Positions 26,386-35,259 of a stretch of 64,000 nucleotides of DNA are shown here, piece after piece. The stretch lies in assembly GCF_963676935.1 (NCBI RefSeq), contig NZ_OY781470.1, positions 992,001 through 1,056,000 of the forward strand, given 5' to 3'. The notes beneath the pieces are model-generated. The model did no database searches, was not told the DNA's origin, and saw only the letters and a list, made by a program, of their open reading frames with translations. The DNA is from Halarcobacter sp. (GTDB lineage Bacteria > Campylobacterota > Campylobacteria > Campylobacterales > Arcobacteraceae). The translations under genes were made by a program, and so were the position numbers. Numbering within the stretch: the first letter of the stretch is position 1; each line of letters opens with the position of its first letter.

Positions 26386-26541
26386 AGCTATTTCTTCTTA
26401 TAATTTTATTTAAAATGTAACATTATAAATTTAATGGTTCAAATAATACATAAGTGTACCATAATATTAGTTTAGTTTTAGTTTAGATTTACTAGACTGT
26501 CTAAAATGAACAGATATTCACAACAAAGAAAAGGATAAAAA

Positions 26542-27336
26542 ATGTGTCAAGATTGCGGATGTAGTATAACAGACCATCATCACCACCACGACCATGAGCA
26601 TAGTCATGAACACTCACATGAACATGGAGATTCATCTTCTCATCAAGCTGCACATGAAACTTTACATCATAACCCACAATTAAATGATAGTAAAACAGTT
26701 TCTGTAATAAAAAAGATTTTAGATAAAAATGATCACGAAGCAGCTCATAATAGAGCTCATTTTAACAATCACAAAGTTTTAGGAATAAATCTTATGAGTA
26801 GTCCAGGAAGTGGGAAAACTACACTATTAGAGCATTTAGCTGATTTGGCTGATTTTAAATATGGAGTAGTAGAAGGTGATTTAGAAACAAATAAAGATGC
26901 TGATAGATTAAAAGCGAAGGATATAAAAGCTGTACAAATACAAACAGGAAGTGCATGTCACTTAGATGCTTTTATGGTTCATAAAGGGTTACACGATATG
27001 CCTTTAGATGATTTAGATGTATGTTTTGTTGAAAATGTAGGAAATTTAGTTTGCCCAGCATCTTATGATGTAGGTACTCATTTGAATATTGTATTAGTTT
27101 CAGTTCCAGAAGGGGAAGATAAAATAGCAAAATATCCTGTTATGTTCCGTGCTGCTGATCTGATTTTATTTACAAAAACTGATCTCCTTCCTTATTTTGA
27201 ATATGATTTAGAAAAAGAGAAAGAAGTAGCAAGAAAACTAAAACCAAATGTTGATATTTTGGAAGTTTCTACTAAAGATAAAGACTCTTTACAAGCAGTT
27301 GTAGATTGGATTAATTTTAAAAGAAAGTTTAGATAG
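26542..27336 (+). CDS. hypB: Hydrogenase nickel incorporation GTPase HypB
   Basis: A 264-residue GTPase that stores and hands nickel to the large subunit with HypA. The N-terminal high-affinity motif CQDCGC is followed by a His-rich nickel-storage stretch (about residues 13-45). Walker A/G1 is SSPGSGKTTLLE. Metal-site residues lie in the GSACHLDA region and a GTPase motif in TKTDLLPYF. It is the first gene of the hypBCD-GATase-hypEA cluster. Imperfect half-sites ATGAA (26506-26510) and TTCA (26517-26520) lie upstream and resemble the island palindrome with a wider spacer. Confidence 0.96.
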   Translation: MCQDCGCSITDHHHHHDHEHSHEHSHEHGDSSSHQAAHETLHHNPQLNDSKTVSVIKKILDKNDHEAAHNRAHFNNHKVLGINLMSSPGSGKTTLLEHLADLADFKYGVVEGDLETNKDADRLKAKDIKAVQIQTGSACHLDAFMVHKGLHDMPLDDLDVCFVENVGNLVCPASYDVGTHLNIVLVSVPEGEDKIAKYPVMFRAADLILFTKTDLLPYFEYDLEKEKEVARKLKPNVDILEVSTKDKDSLQAVVDWINFKRKFR

Positions 27337-27341
27337 TTTAG

Positions 27342-27486
27342 GTGTAACTCGTTACACTCTTTAAAGTTTGTTACAAAATGTGCTTTTTAAAATCTAGATT
27401 TTGAAAAGGGACATTCAAAACTTTTTACAAGTTTTGATAAAAGTAATTAAAGATTATAAAGGTCCCTGGAAATGGGACATTTTTTA
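27342..27486 (+). promoter_or_regulatory. hypB-hypC leader with hairpins and a GGGACATT repeat
   Basis: The 160-bp gap is unusually long for this operon. GTGTAAC-TC-GTTACAC (27342-27357) is a perfect inverted repeat. GGGACATT occurs at 27408-27415 and 27474-27481. GTCCC (27462-27466) can pair with the GGGAC of either copy; the nearer pairing is followed by ATTTTTT just before the hypC ribosome site. This looks like a weak terminator or attenuator. Function is inferred. Confidence 0.4.
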
Positions 27487-27496
27487 GGAAAATAAT

Positions 27497-27781
27497 ATGT
27501 GTTTATCAATACCATCAAAAGTTACAAAAATAGATGAAGAAAATAATATAGCAACTGTAGATACAATGGGAGTTGAAAGACAAGCAAGTTTAGATTTAAT
27601 AGACCAGCCTGTTACAGTTGGAGATTATGTACTTATTCATATTGGTTTTGCAATGAATAAAATAGATGAAAAGGATGCTTTGGCATCATTAGAAGTTTAT
27701 CGAGAAATTATAGAAAAAATGGAAGAGGATGATAGGCGTCAGGCAATACTTGAAGATGATGCCTGTGCCAATAGAGCTTAA
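27497..27781 (+). CDS. hypC: Hydrogenase assembly chaperone HypC
   Basis: A 94-residue chaperone of the HypC/HybG family. The essential N-terminal MCLSIPSKV cysteine is present, as is an OB-fold with GDYVLIHIGFAMNKID. With HypD it carries the Fe(CN)2CO moiety to the large subunit. The acidic C-terminal tail is somewhat longer than in Escherichia coli. AGGAAA precedes the start. Its stop lies 1 bp before the chosen hypD start. Confidence 0.96.
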   Translation: MCLSIPSKVTKIDEENNIATVDTMGVERQASLDLIDQPVTVGDYVLIHIGFAMNKIDEKDALASLEVYREIIEKMEEDDRRQAILEDDACANRA

Positions 27782-27782
27782 A

Positions 27783-28907
27783 ATGGCAGAATTAAAACTA
27801 AAAGACCTATATGATGGGTTTAGAGATCCAAAAGCTATTAAAGCCTTAAAAAAGTTGATTGATGAAGAATCTTCAAAACTTCCAAGAAAAATAAATGTTA
27901 TGGAAGTTTGTGGAGGACATACTCATACTATTATGAAATATGGGCTTAATCAACTTATGCCAAAAAATATTGAGTTTATTCATGGTCCAGGCTGCCCTGT
28001 TTGTGTAATGCCAAAAGAGAGAATAGACCATGCATATATTTTAAGTTTACAAGAAGATGTAATCTTAGTTACTTTAGGTGATATGATTAAAGTTCCAGGA
28101 AGTCGTGGAAGTTTGCAAGATGCAAGAAGTAAAGGTGCTGATGTAAGATTTGTATATTCACCTTTAGATACTATAAAAATTGCCCAAGAAAATCCAAATA
28201 AAAAGATTATATTTTTTGCAATAGGATTTGAAACGACAACTCCTATGACAGCTGCACTTTTAGAACATGTAACAAAAAATAAATTAAAGAATGTTTTTTT
28301 TCATATAAATCATATAACTGTACCAGAACCAATGAGAGTTTTACTTGATAGTGAAGATTGTAAAATAGATGCTTTTATTGGTCCTTCTCATGTGAGTGTG
28401 ATTACAGGTTCAAAGATTTATGAAGAGTTTGTATCAAACTATAATAAACCAGTTGTTGTAGCAGGTTTTGAGCCAGTTGATGTTATGCAATCAATATTAG
28501 CAATTGTCAAACAGTTTAATGAAAATAGATGTGAATTAGAGATTGAATACTCAAGAGCAGTTTCTTATGATGGAAACTTAGCTGCACAAAAATTAAATGA
28601 TAAATATTTTACTAGAGCTACACATTTTAGATGGAGAGGTTTAGGTGATATTTCACACTCTGCACTTAGATTAAAAGATGAGTTTGTTTTTTTAGATGCG
28701 GAAATACTTTATAAAGATATTTTGCCAAATGAAAAAATTGATGATCATAAACTTTGTATTTGTGGGGATATTATGCGTGGAGTTGCAAAACCAAATGATT
28801 GTAAGGTTTTTGGAACGGCTTGTAAGCCAAGTTCACCCTTAGGAAGTTGTATGGTAAGTAGTGAGGGTGCATGTAGTGCTTATTATAAATATGGAAATTT
28901 ATTGTAG
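27783..28907 (+). CDS. hypD: Hydrogenase formation protein HypD
   Basis: A 374-residue iron-sulfur scaffold on which the Fe(CN)2CO unit is assembled with HypC and HypE. Motifs: EVCGGHTHTIMKYG, HGPGCPVCVMP, the redox and [4Fe-4S] cysteines of GDIMRGVAKPNDC and FGTACKPSSPLGSCMVSSEG. The start at 27783 (MAELKLKDLY) is chosen because it gives normal family length. An in-frame ATG at 27729 would overlap hypC and adds residues with no family match. No strong Shine-Dalgarno is visible, so translation may be coupled to hypC. Confidence 0.94.
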   Translation: MAELKLKDLYDGFRDPKAIKALKKLIDEESSKLPRKINVMEVCGGHTHTIMKYGLNQLMPKNIEFIHGPGCPVCVMPKERIDHAYILSLQEDVILVTLGDMIKVPGSRGSLQDARSKGADVRFVYSPLDTIKIAQENPNKKIIFFAIGFETTTPMTAALLEHVTKNKLKNVFFHINHITVPEPMRVLLDSEDCKIDAFIGPSHVSVITGSKIYEEFVSNYNKPVVVAGFEPVDVMQSILAIVKQFNENRCELEIEYSRAVSYDGNLAAQKLNDKYFTRATHFRWRGLGDISHSALRLKDEFVFLDAEILYKDILPNEKIDDHKLCICGDIMRGVAKPNDCKVFGTACKPSSPLGSCMVSSEGACSAYYKYGNLL

Positions 28908-29627
28908 ATGAAAAAACTTTTTATTATAAAAGCTGGTATTACTTTTGAAAATACAAAAAAATCGTATAAAGATTTTGATACTTGGGTAATTGATAAATTA
29001 GATAATCAAAATTTGGATATAGAAGTAATTCATATTCAAGAAAAAATCTATTTACCTGAACTTGATACTATTGCAGGAGTTGTTATAACTGGTTCACATT
29101 CTATGGTTACTGATGAAGAGTCATGGAGTGTGGCTATAGAAAAATGGATTCCAATTTTAATAAAAAATGAAATTCCATTATTAGGTATATGTTATGGACA
29201 CCAACTGTTAGGTAAAAGTATGGGTGGAGTAAGTGGATATCATGCCAATGGAATAGAAATAGGAAGTGTAGAAATAACTTTATCAAAAAATGCTAAAGAT
29301 GACATTTTGTTTAAAGGAATTCTAAAATCATTTATGGCTCATACTATTCATTCTCAATCTGTATTAGAACTACCTAAAAGTAGTATTAATCTAGCATATA
29401 ATAAACATGATAAAAATCATGCTTTTAGATTAGGGAAAAATGCTTGGGGTGTACAGTTTCATCCTGAATACAATGAAGAAATTATGAAATCATATATAGA
29501 AGAAGTAGGGAAGTCAAAAAATATTCCTGTTGAAGAATTGATAAAAAATATAGAAAAAACTCCATATGCAAATCTAGTTTTAAAGAGGTTTGGTGAGATA
29601 GTTGAAGAAGAGGTTAAAAATGACTAA
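28908..29627 (+). CDS. Class I glutamine amidotransferase-like protein in the hyp operon
   Basis: A 239-residue protein of the GATase-1 (GuaA-like) fold. It has a nucleophile elbow LGICYGHQLL (Cys), a GSHSMVTDE stretch and a catalytic His-Glu in QFHPEYNEE, so the triad looks intact. It begins right at the hypD stop and its end overlaps hypE by 8 bp, so it is co-translated with the hyp genes. Such domains release ammonia from glutamine for a partner synthetase or act as peptidase-like enzymes. No synthetase partner is present. A link to carbamoyl phosphate supply for HypF is speculative. Confidence 0.8.
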   Translation: MKKLFIIKAGITFENTKKSYKDFDTWVIDKLDNQNLDIEVIHIQEKIYLPELDTIAGVVITGSHSMVTDEESWSVAIEKWIPILIKNEIPLLGICYGHQLLGKSMGGVSGYHANGIEIGSVEITLSKNAKDDILFKGILKSFMAHTIHSQSVLELPKSSINLAYNKHDKNHAFRLGKNAWGVQFHPEYNEEIMKSYIEEVGKSKNIPVEELIKNIEKTPYANLVLKRFGEIVEEEVKND

Positions 29628-30615
29628 TATAACACTAGCACACGGAAATGGTGGACAAGAAAATAATGAGTTAATAACAAAGATCTTTTATAAAGCTTTT
29701 AAAAATGAAATATTATCAAAAAGTGAAGATGCCGCAGTTATTGAAAATGGAACTTTAGCTTTTTCAACTGATTCTTTTACTGTAAGTCCTTTAGAGTTTC
29801 CAGGAGCAAATATTGGTAAGTTAGCAGTTTGTGGTACTTGTAATGATTTGGCTATGATGGGAGCAAAACCTAAATATCTTACTTGTTCTGTGATAATAGA
29901 AGAGGGCTTTGAAGTCGATACTTTAAAAAGAATTGTATCTAGTATGGAAAAAGAGTTAGAGTTAAATGGTGCAATTGTAGTAAGTGGTGATACTAAAGTT
30001 GTTCCAAGAGGAAGTGTTGATAAGATATTTATTAATACTACTGGAATAGGCGAGATAAAACAAAAAGGGATCTCTTCTAACTCAATTAAAGAGGATGATG
30101 TAATAATTGTATCAAATTCTGTTGGTAAACATGGAGCAACAATTTTTGCAGCAAGAGAAGGGATAGATTTTTCTACAGATTTAAAATCTGATTGTGCATC
30201 TTTATGGCCAGTTGTTGAAAAACTTATAGAAGCGAAGATTGATGTAAGAGCTTTGAGAGATGCAACTAGAGGGGGAGTTAGTGCTGTTTTAAATGAATGG
30301 GCAAAGCAATCTGATATTTGCGTAGAGATTGAAGAAGAAAAAATCCCCGTATGTGATGAGGTAAATGGGGTTTGTGAACTTTTAGGCTTTGAAGCTTTAA
30401 GTTTAGCAAATGAAGGAACATTTGTAATGGCTATTTCAAAAGAGCAGGTTTCAAAAGCAATGGAAGTTTTAAAATCAATTGAAACTTCAAAAGAAGCAAG
30501 TATCATTGGACAAGTTACATCTAAACATAAAGGGAAAGTTGTTTTAAATACAGCTTGGGGAACTCAAAGATTTATTGATTTGCCTACAGGTGAACTTCTT
30601 CCAAGAATTTGTTAA
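29620..30615 (+). CDS. hypE: Hydrogenase maturation protein HypE
   Basis: A 331-residue PurM-like ATPase that dehydrates the HypF-delivered thiocarboxamide on its C-terminal Cys to thiocyanate, the cyanide donor. The N-terminus LAHGNGGQEN and the C-terminus PRIC (acceptor Cys) are both intact. The start at 29620 (MTNITLAHG) fits the family and has AGAGG about 7 bp upstream; the ATG at 29602 would add a basic stretch with no family match. It overlaps the amidotransferase gene by 8 bp. Confidence 0.96.
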   Translation: MTNITLAHGNGGQENNELITKIFYKAFKNEILSKSEDAAVIENGTLAFSTDSFTVSPLEFPGANIGKLAVCGTCNDLAMMGAKPKYLTCSVIIEEGFEVDTLKRIVSSMEKELELNGAIVVSGDTKVVPRGSVDKIFINTTGIGEIKQKGISSNSIKEDDVIIVSNSVGKHGATIFAAREGIDFSTDLKSDCASLWPVVEKLIEAKIDVRALRDATRGGVSAVLNEWAKQSDICVEIEEEKIPVCDEVNGVCELLGFEALSLANEGTFVMAISKEQVSKAMEVLKSIETSKEASIIGQVTSKHKGKVVLNTAWGTQRFIDLPTGELLPRIC

Positions 30616-30660
30616 AAGAAGATAAATAAGAATTTAGTCCCCATCAAAATAGGAGCATAT

Positions 30661-31002
30661 ATGCATGAATACAGCATTGTACAATCATTATTAGATAGTT
30701 GTGAGGAACACGCAAAACAAAATGAATCTTCAAAAGTTACTAAAGTAATAGTTAAGATTGGAGTACTTTCAGGTGTTGAACCAGACTTACTTCAGACAGC
30801 ATTTGACACATTTAAAGAAAAAACAGTTTGTGATAATGCACAATTTATTATTAACCATCAGAAAGTAGTGATACATTGTTTATCCTGTGATGAGGAATCA
30901 GTTTTAGAAAAAAATGAGTTTTTATGCCCAAAATGTAAATCAAATCAAGTAAAAGTTATTGATGGTGAGGATATGTTTCTTATGAGTTTAGAGATGGAAT
31001 AA
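30661..31002 (+). CDS. hypA: Hydrogenase nickel incorporation protein HypA
   Basis: A 113-residue nickel chaperone. MHEYSIVQSLL contains the Ni ligand His2. The zinc site is formed by CLSC and CPKC (about residues 75-95). It works with HypB to insert nickel. The start is preceded by AGGAGC. It is the last hyp gene, 45 bp after hypE, and completes the set A-F. In relatives HypA also supplies urease, but no urease genes are present here. Confidence 0.96.
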   Translation: MHEYSIVQSLLDSCEEHAKQNESSKVTKVIVKIGVLSGVEPDLLQTAFDTFKEKTVCDNAQFIINHQKVVIHCLSCDEESVLEKNEFLCPKCKSNQVKVIDGEDMFLMSLEME

Positions 31003-31097
31003 TAAATAAACTTAAGAATTTTTTTTAGTTGATTTTTTTATTTATAAAAATTATCTTTAGGTTATATAATAGTTAAAACTTTATATAGAGATTCATT

Positions 31098-33008
31098 ATG
31101 AATAAGATTAGACTTGAAAAACTAATATATAAAAATTATTTAAAAACATCTGTATTCTCTATTCTATTTATTGAACTTGCACTTTTAATTATATATTTCA
31201 CAGTAAATAATAAAATTGTTAATATAAGCATTCAAAGTTTATTGAGTGATATAGAAAAAAGTGTTTATTCGACGATTAAAAATTCTATTAAAGATACTGA
31301 ACAAAAATTTAATAATATAGAAAATTTATCTTATATCTTACAAAATGAACATCAAAACTTTTTTAAATATGTTGTTAAATTAAATGATTTTGATGGTAAA
31401 TATTATAGGTATGCAAATAATGGAGTTTTCTATAAATATAAAAATATAGATGGAGCTTCACTTTTTGTATCAAATAAGGAAAAAATAGATAGGAGTTTAA
31501 AAGAAGAAATATTTAAAACAGAAATTTTTGATAATACATTAAAAACACTTGTTGATAGAAACAATTTAATAACTGCTGCTTATTATAATTCCCATAGAAA
31601 TTATATTAGGTATTATCCTTTTTTAAAAAATGCATATAATGTTTTCCCTTCTGATTTTGAAATCTCAAACTACAATTTTTATTATGAAGCAAATAAAAAA
31701 AATAATCCAGAGAAAAAAGCTGTATGGACAGATGTGTATTTAGATCCAGCTGGTCAAGGTTGGATGTTGAGTGTAGTTGTCCCAATTTACAATAATGATT
31801 TTTTAGAAGGGGTATCAGGAATAGATATTACAGTTGAGAATATTATTAAAAATATTCTTGAATCAGAAATTCCTTACAATGCGTCATCAATACTTTTAGA
31901 CAAACATGGAAGTATAATTGGTCTGACAAAAAACAGTGAAGATACTCTTAATCTAAAAGATAGTAGTGATTATAAACATTTTAAAGATGAAAAAATAGGT
32001 AAAACAATATATAAAAGGGATAGTTTTAATATTTTAAATCATAAAGACGAAAAAATAAGAGAGATATTTAGTAAAGTGTTAAATGAAGAAAATTATTCAA
32101 GAGAGATTTATTTAAATAACAAAAAATATCTTCTTTTCTCAGAAAAAATAAAAAAAACATCATGGTATGTTGTATCTTTAATAAATGAGGATAATATTAC
32201 TTCAGAGGTTAGAAGTTTAGAAAGTTATTATAAAAATCTTGGGTACACAATTATTGCCTCTATTATAATTTTTTATTTAGCATTTTTTGTTTTTTTACAC
32301 TTTAGAGCAAAAGATTTTGTAAGAAAAATAAATCTTCCTTTATCAAAAATTATTGAGATGACTAAAAATATTGGAAATAAAAAATCAGCTGAAAAACTTG
32401 AAGAGTGTGGAGTATACGAGATTGATTTGCTAAATGATAATTTTAATAAAATGGCAGATAAGTTAGAAGAAAAAAACCGAGAGCTTATTAAGTCGGAATA
32501 TAAGGTTGCTTTTAATGAAAAACTTGCATTGACTGATTCTTTGACTAAAGTTTATAACAGAAGATTTTTAGATGAGTTTTCAAATAAATATTCAAATGAA
32601 ATATCATCAAGTAAAGAGGGATTATCTTTATTTGTAGTAGATATTGATAACTTTAAAAATATAAACGATACTTATGGACATGATAGAGGAGATGAAGTTA
32701 TTACAACTCTTGTTTCCATTGTAAAATCAGTAATAAGAAAAAATGATTTTATAGTAAGATTAGGTGGGGATGAATTTTTAATACTTTTACCAAGTAGTAA
32801 TCTTAAAAACTGCAAAAAAATAGCAATAAAACTTATTGAAAAAATAAATGAAAGAAATGAAAAACTAGAATCATTTGAAATAAATTTTACAATTAGTATA
32901 GGATCTGCAAATTATGAAAAAGATGATATGGGTATAGTTGACACAATTAAAAGAGCAGACAAACATCTTTATAAGGCAAAAGCCCAAGGAAAAAACTGTA
33001 TTATTTAA
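31098..33008 (+). CDS. Membrane diguanylate cyclase with dCache sensor
   Basis: A 636-residue protein. TM1 covers about residues 15-36, a periplasmic double-Cache region about 40-385 (WTDVYLDPAGQGWMLSVVVP and GVSGIDITVENI are Cache signatures) and TM2 about 390-410. A HAMP-like linker and a C-terminal GGDEF domain follow with an intact RLGGDEFLILLP active site. It should make c-di-GMP in response to a periplasmic ligand. It begins 95 bp after hypA behind a TATATAAT-like -10 element near 31063-31071, so it is probably a separate unit. No EAL domain is present. Confidence 0.88.
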   Translation: MNKIRLEKLIYKNYLKTSVFSILFIELALLIIYFTVNNKIVNISIQSLLSDIEKSVYSTIKNSIKDTEQKFNNIENLSYILQNEHQNFFKYVVKLNDFDGKYYRYANNGVFYKYKNIDGASLFVSNKEKIDRSLKEEIFKTEIFDNTLKTLVDRNNLITAAYYNSHRNYIRYYPFLKNAYNVFPSDFEISNYNFYYEANKKNNPEKKAVWTDVYLDPAGQGWMLSVVVPIYNNDFLEGVSGIDITVENIIKNILESEIPYNASSILLDKHGSIIGLTKNSEDTLNLKDSSDYKHFKDEKIGKTIYKRDSFNILNHKDEKIREIFSKVLNEENYSREIYLNNKKYLLFSEKIKKTSWYVVSLINEDNITSEVRSLESYYKNLGYTIIASIIIFYLAFFVFLHFRAKDFVRKINLPLSKIIEMTKNIGNKKSAEKLEECGVYEIDLLNDNFNKMADKLEEKNRELIKSEYKVAFNEKLALTDSLTKVYNRRFLDEFSNKYSNEISSSKEGLSLFVVDIDNFKNINDTYGHDRGDEVITTLVSIVKSVIRKNDFIVRLGGDEFLILLPSSNLKNCKKIAIKLIEKINERNEKLESFEINFTISIGSANYEKDDMGIVDTIKRADKHLYKAKAQGKNCII

Positions 33009-33127
33009 ATATCTAACTTGCAAAAAAAAGAAACTTACATGTAATTTATAAATAATTTATACAGCATTTATAATAAGTTTTTATAATTTTATGTTATTAT
33101 CTCCCAATAGATTTAAAAGGAGTATAT

Positions 33128-34243
33128 ATGAAGAAACTAATTAGTTTAGCACTAGCTTCTGCTTTAACTTGTGGTATAGCATTAGCAAAAGAGATTAAAG
33201 TTGGAGCAGTAATGCCAATGTCAGGGCCATTAGCTGCTTATGGTCAAGTTTGTTATTTAGGTTTAGAATTAGCAAATAAATTACAACCTACACTAAAAAA
33301 TGGTGATACTATAAAGCTTGTTTTATTAGATAATAAAGGTGATAAAGTAGAAACTGCAAATGCAACAACTAGATTGATTTCATCAGATAAAGTTGTAGCT
33401 ATTTTAGGTGCATTAACTTCTACTAATACAGCACAGACTATTGCAATTGCAGATAAAAAGAAAGTTCCAGTTATTGCTTCTGTTGCTACAAATGATAAAC
33501 TTACAGCAAGAAGAAGTTTTGCAAATAGAGTTTGTTTTACAGATTCATTTCAAGGAGAAGTTGTTGCAAATTATGCAAAAGAGCAAGGTTATAAAACTGC
33601 AGTTGTAGTTGTAGACCAGGCACAAGTTTATTCTCTAGGTCTTGCAAAAGCTTTTCAAAAAGCATTTAAGAAAAATGGTGGAAAACTACTTAAAAAAATC
33701 ATGGTAACATCTGGGGATAAAGATTTTAAAGCAGTTGTTTCTCAAATTAAAAGTTTAAATCCTGATTTTATGTTCTTACCTTTATATCATCCAGAAGCTT
33801 CAATGATTGCTAGACAAGCTAAACAGTTAGGTTTAGATAAACCAATGTTTAGTGGTGATGGTGTTGCAAATCAAACATTTATTGATTTAGGTGGAGATTC
33901 AATTGAAGGTTATATGTTTACTGACTTTTTTGATTATACAAATCCTCCATCTAAAACTTCAGCAGACTTTGTAGCTTTCCATGAAAAAGAGACTGGAAAT
34001 AAAGAGGTTAATTCATTTACTGCTCTTGGAGCTGATACTTATAATATTTTACTTGATGCAATGAATAGATGTGAAGATCCAACTGACTCTATTTGTGTTA
34101 ACAATGAAATTAAAAAAACAACAAACTTCGATGGTGTTTCAGGAACTATAACAATTGATAAAACTGGTAATGCAACTAGATCAGCTGTTATAAAAGAGAT
34201 TAAAAATGGTAAAGCAGGTTTTAAAGCTACTGTTAATCCATAA
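33128..34243 (+). CDS. livJ: Branched-chain amino acid ABC transporter substrate-binding protein (LivJ-like)
   Basis: A 371-residue periplasmic type I binding protein. It has a Sec signal (MKKLISLALASALTCGIALA|K), then the Leu/Ile/Val-binding pattern KVGAVMPMSGPLAAYGQ, a GALTSTNTAQT loop and QIKSLNPDFMFLPLY. AAAGGAG precedes the ATG. A strong hairpin between it and livH should give an excess of binding protein over permease. Specificity (branched-chain or other amino acids) is a family-level inference. Confidence 0.9.
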   Translation: MKKLISLALASALTCGIALAKEIKVGAVMPMSGPLAAYGQVCYLGLELANKLQPTLKNGDTIKLVLLDNKGDKVETANATTRLISSDKVVAILGALTSTNTAQTIAIADKKKVPVIASVATNDKLTARRSFANRVCFTDSFQGEVVANYAKEQGYKTAVVVVDQAQVYSLGLAKAFQKAFKKNGGKLLKKIMVTSGDKDFKAVVSQIKSLNPDFMFLPLYHPEASMIARQAKQLGLDKPMFSGDGVANQTFIDLGGDSIEGYMFTDFFDYTNPPSKTSADFVAFHEKETGNKEVNSFTALGADTYNILLDAMNRCEDPTDSICVNNEIKKTTNFDGVSGTITIDKTGNATRSAVIKEIKNGKAGFKATVNP

Positions 34244-34260
34244 TTAAAATATGATTTTAT

Positions 34261-34294
34261 GAGTTTGGCATATTTTGCCAAGCTCTTTTTTTTT
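34261..34294 (+). terminator. Hairpin terminator/attenuator between livJ and livH
   Basis: GAGTTTGGCA (34261-34270) pairs with TGCCAAGCTC (34276-34285), with one G-T pair, followed by a T run. It likely causes partial termination after the binding-protein gene. Confidence 0.85.
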
Positions 34295-34360
34295 GTTATA
34301 AGAAAATAAATAATTTTTCTTTTCTTATGGTAAAAGTCTTAAAAAAACTTGGGAGACTCG

Positions 34361-35257
34361 ATGGATTTATTAACATTTATGCAGCAGATGGTAAATGGAT
34401 TCTCTTTAGGATCTATGTATGCCTTGATTGCTATTGGTTATACTATGGTTTATGGTGTGCTTAGACTTATTAACTTTGCACATGGTGATATAATGATGGT
34501 TGGTGCCTTTTTAGGTTATGCATTTATTGCAATTTTTGGTTTACCTTTTCCTTTAGCAGTTTTATTAGCAGTGATTGGTTCGGCATTATTAGGGATGCTA
34601 ACAGATAAGATTGCTTATAAACCTTTAAGGGAAGCTCCAAGAATATCTTTATTAATTACTGCAATTGGAGTATCTTTCTTTTTAGAAAATGCTTTTACTG
34701 TTTTTGCAGGTGGAATTCCAAGAGCATTTCCTGTTCCAGCATATATGGAAAATATTTTTAATGTAGTTGGTGTTACCTTTTCTGTATCCTCTATAATGGT
34801 TCCTATTGTTACATTAATATTACTTGCAGGAATACTATATATCTTATATAAAACAAAATATGGTATGGCTATTCGAGCTTTATCTTTTGATTTTAAAACA
34901 GTAAATCTAATGGGTATTGATGCAAATAAAATTATTTCATTGGTTTTTGCTTTAGGTTCAGGTTTAGCAGCGGTAGGAGGTATTTTTTGGGCAGTTAATT
35001 ATCCTTCTGTTGAACCTATGATGGGTGTATTAGTAGGATTAAAAGCTTTTGCTGCAGCTGTTGTTGGAGGAATTGGTTCTGTGACAGGTGCTGTTCTTGG
35101 TGGATTTATTATAGGATTTACTGAAGTTGTAGTTATTGCATTTTTCCCTGAACTTGGTGGGTATAAAGATGCATTTGCTTTTATTTTCCTTATTTTTGTA
35201 CTTTTATTTAGACCAACAGGAATTATGGGTGAAGATTTAGAAAAGAGTAGGTTTTAA
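34361..35257 (+). CDS. livH: Branched-chain amino acid ABC permease LivH
   Basis: A 298-residue inner-membrane permease with about eight hydrophobic helices. The LivH signature INFAHGDIMMVGAF is near residue 45 and GGIGSVTGAVLGG near 245. The start at 34361 is chosen because GGGAGA lies just upstream; a TTG at 34349 is less likely. It pairs with LivM to form the channel. It lies 2 bp before livM. Confidence 0.93.
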   Translation: MDLLTFMQQMVNGFSLGSMYALIAIGYTMVYGVLRLINFAHGDIMMVGAFLGYAFIAIFGLPFPLAVLLAVIGSALLGMLTDKIAYKPLREAPRISLLITAIGVSFFLENAFTVFAGGIPRAFPVPAYMENIFNVVGVTFSVSSIMVPIVTLILLAGILYILYKTKYGMAIRALSFDFKTVNLMGIDANKIISLVFALGSGLAAVGGIFWAVNYPSVEPMMGVLVGLKAFAAAVVGGIGSVTGAVLGGFIIGFTEVVVIAFFPELGGYKDAFAFIFLIFVLLFRPTGIMGEDLEKSRF

Positions 35258-35259
35258 TT

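Noticed and set aside
26580-26680. A CAT/CAC-rich tract as a DNA repeat
   Set aside because: It is the His-rich nickel-binding segment of HypB, explained by the protein.
29688-30506. A long antisense frame (272 codons) opposite hypE
   Set aside because: It lies fully inside hypE, is rich in Ser/Phe/Ile as expected for a shadow of a real gene, and has no family resemblance.
31091-31103. ATTCATTATGAAT, an inverted repeat similar to the island palindrome, before the GGDEF gene
   Set aside because: The half-sites are in the opposite order (TTCAT-N-ATGAA), the spacer is one base and it overlaps the start codon. It is probably chance in AT-rich DNA.
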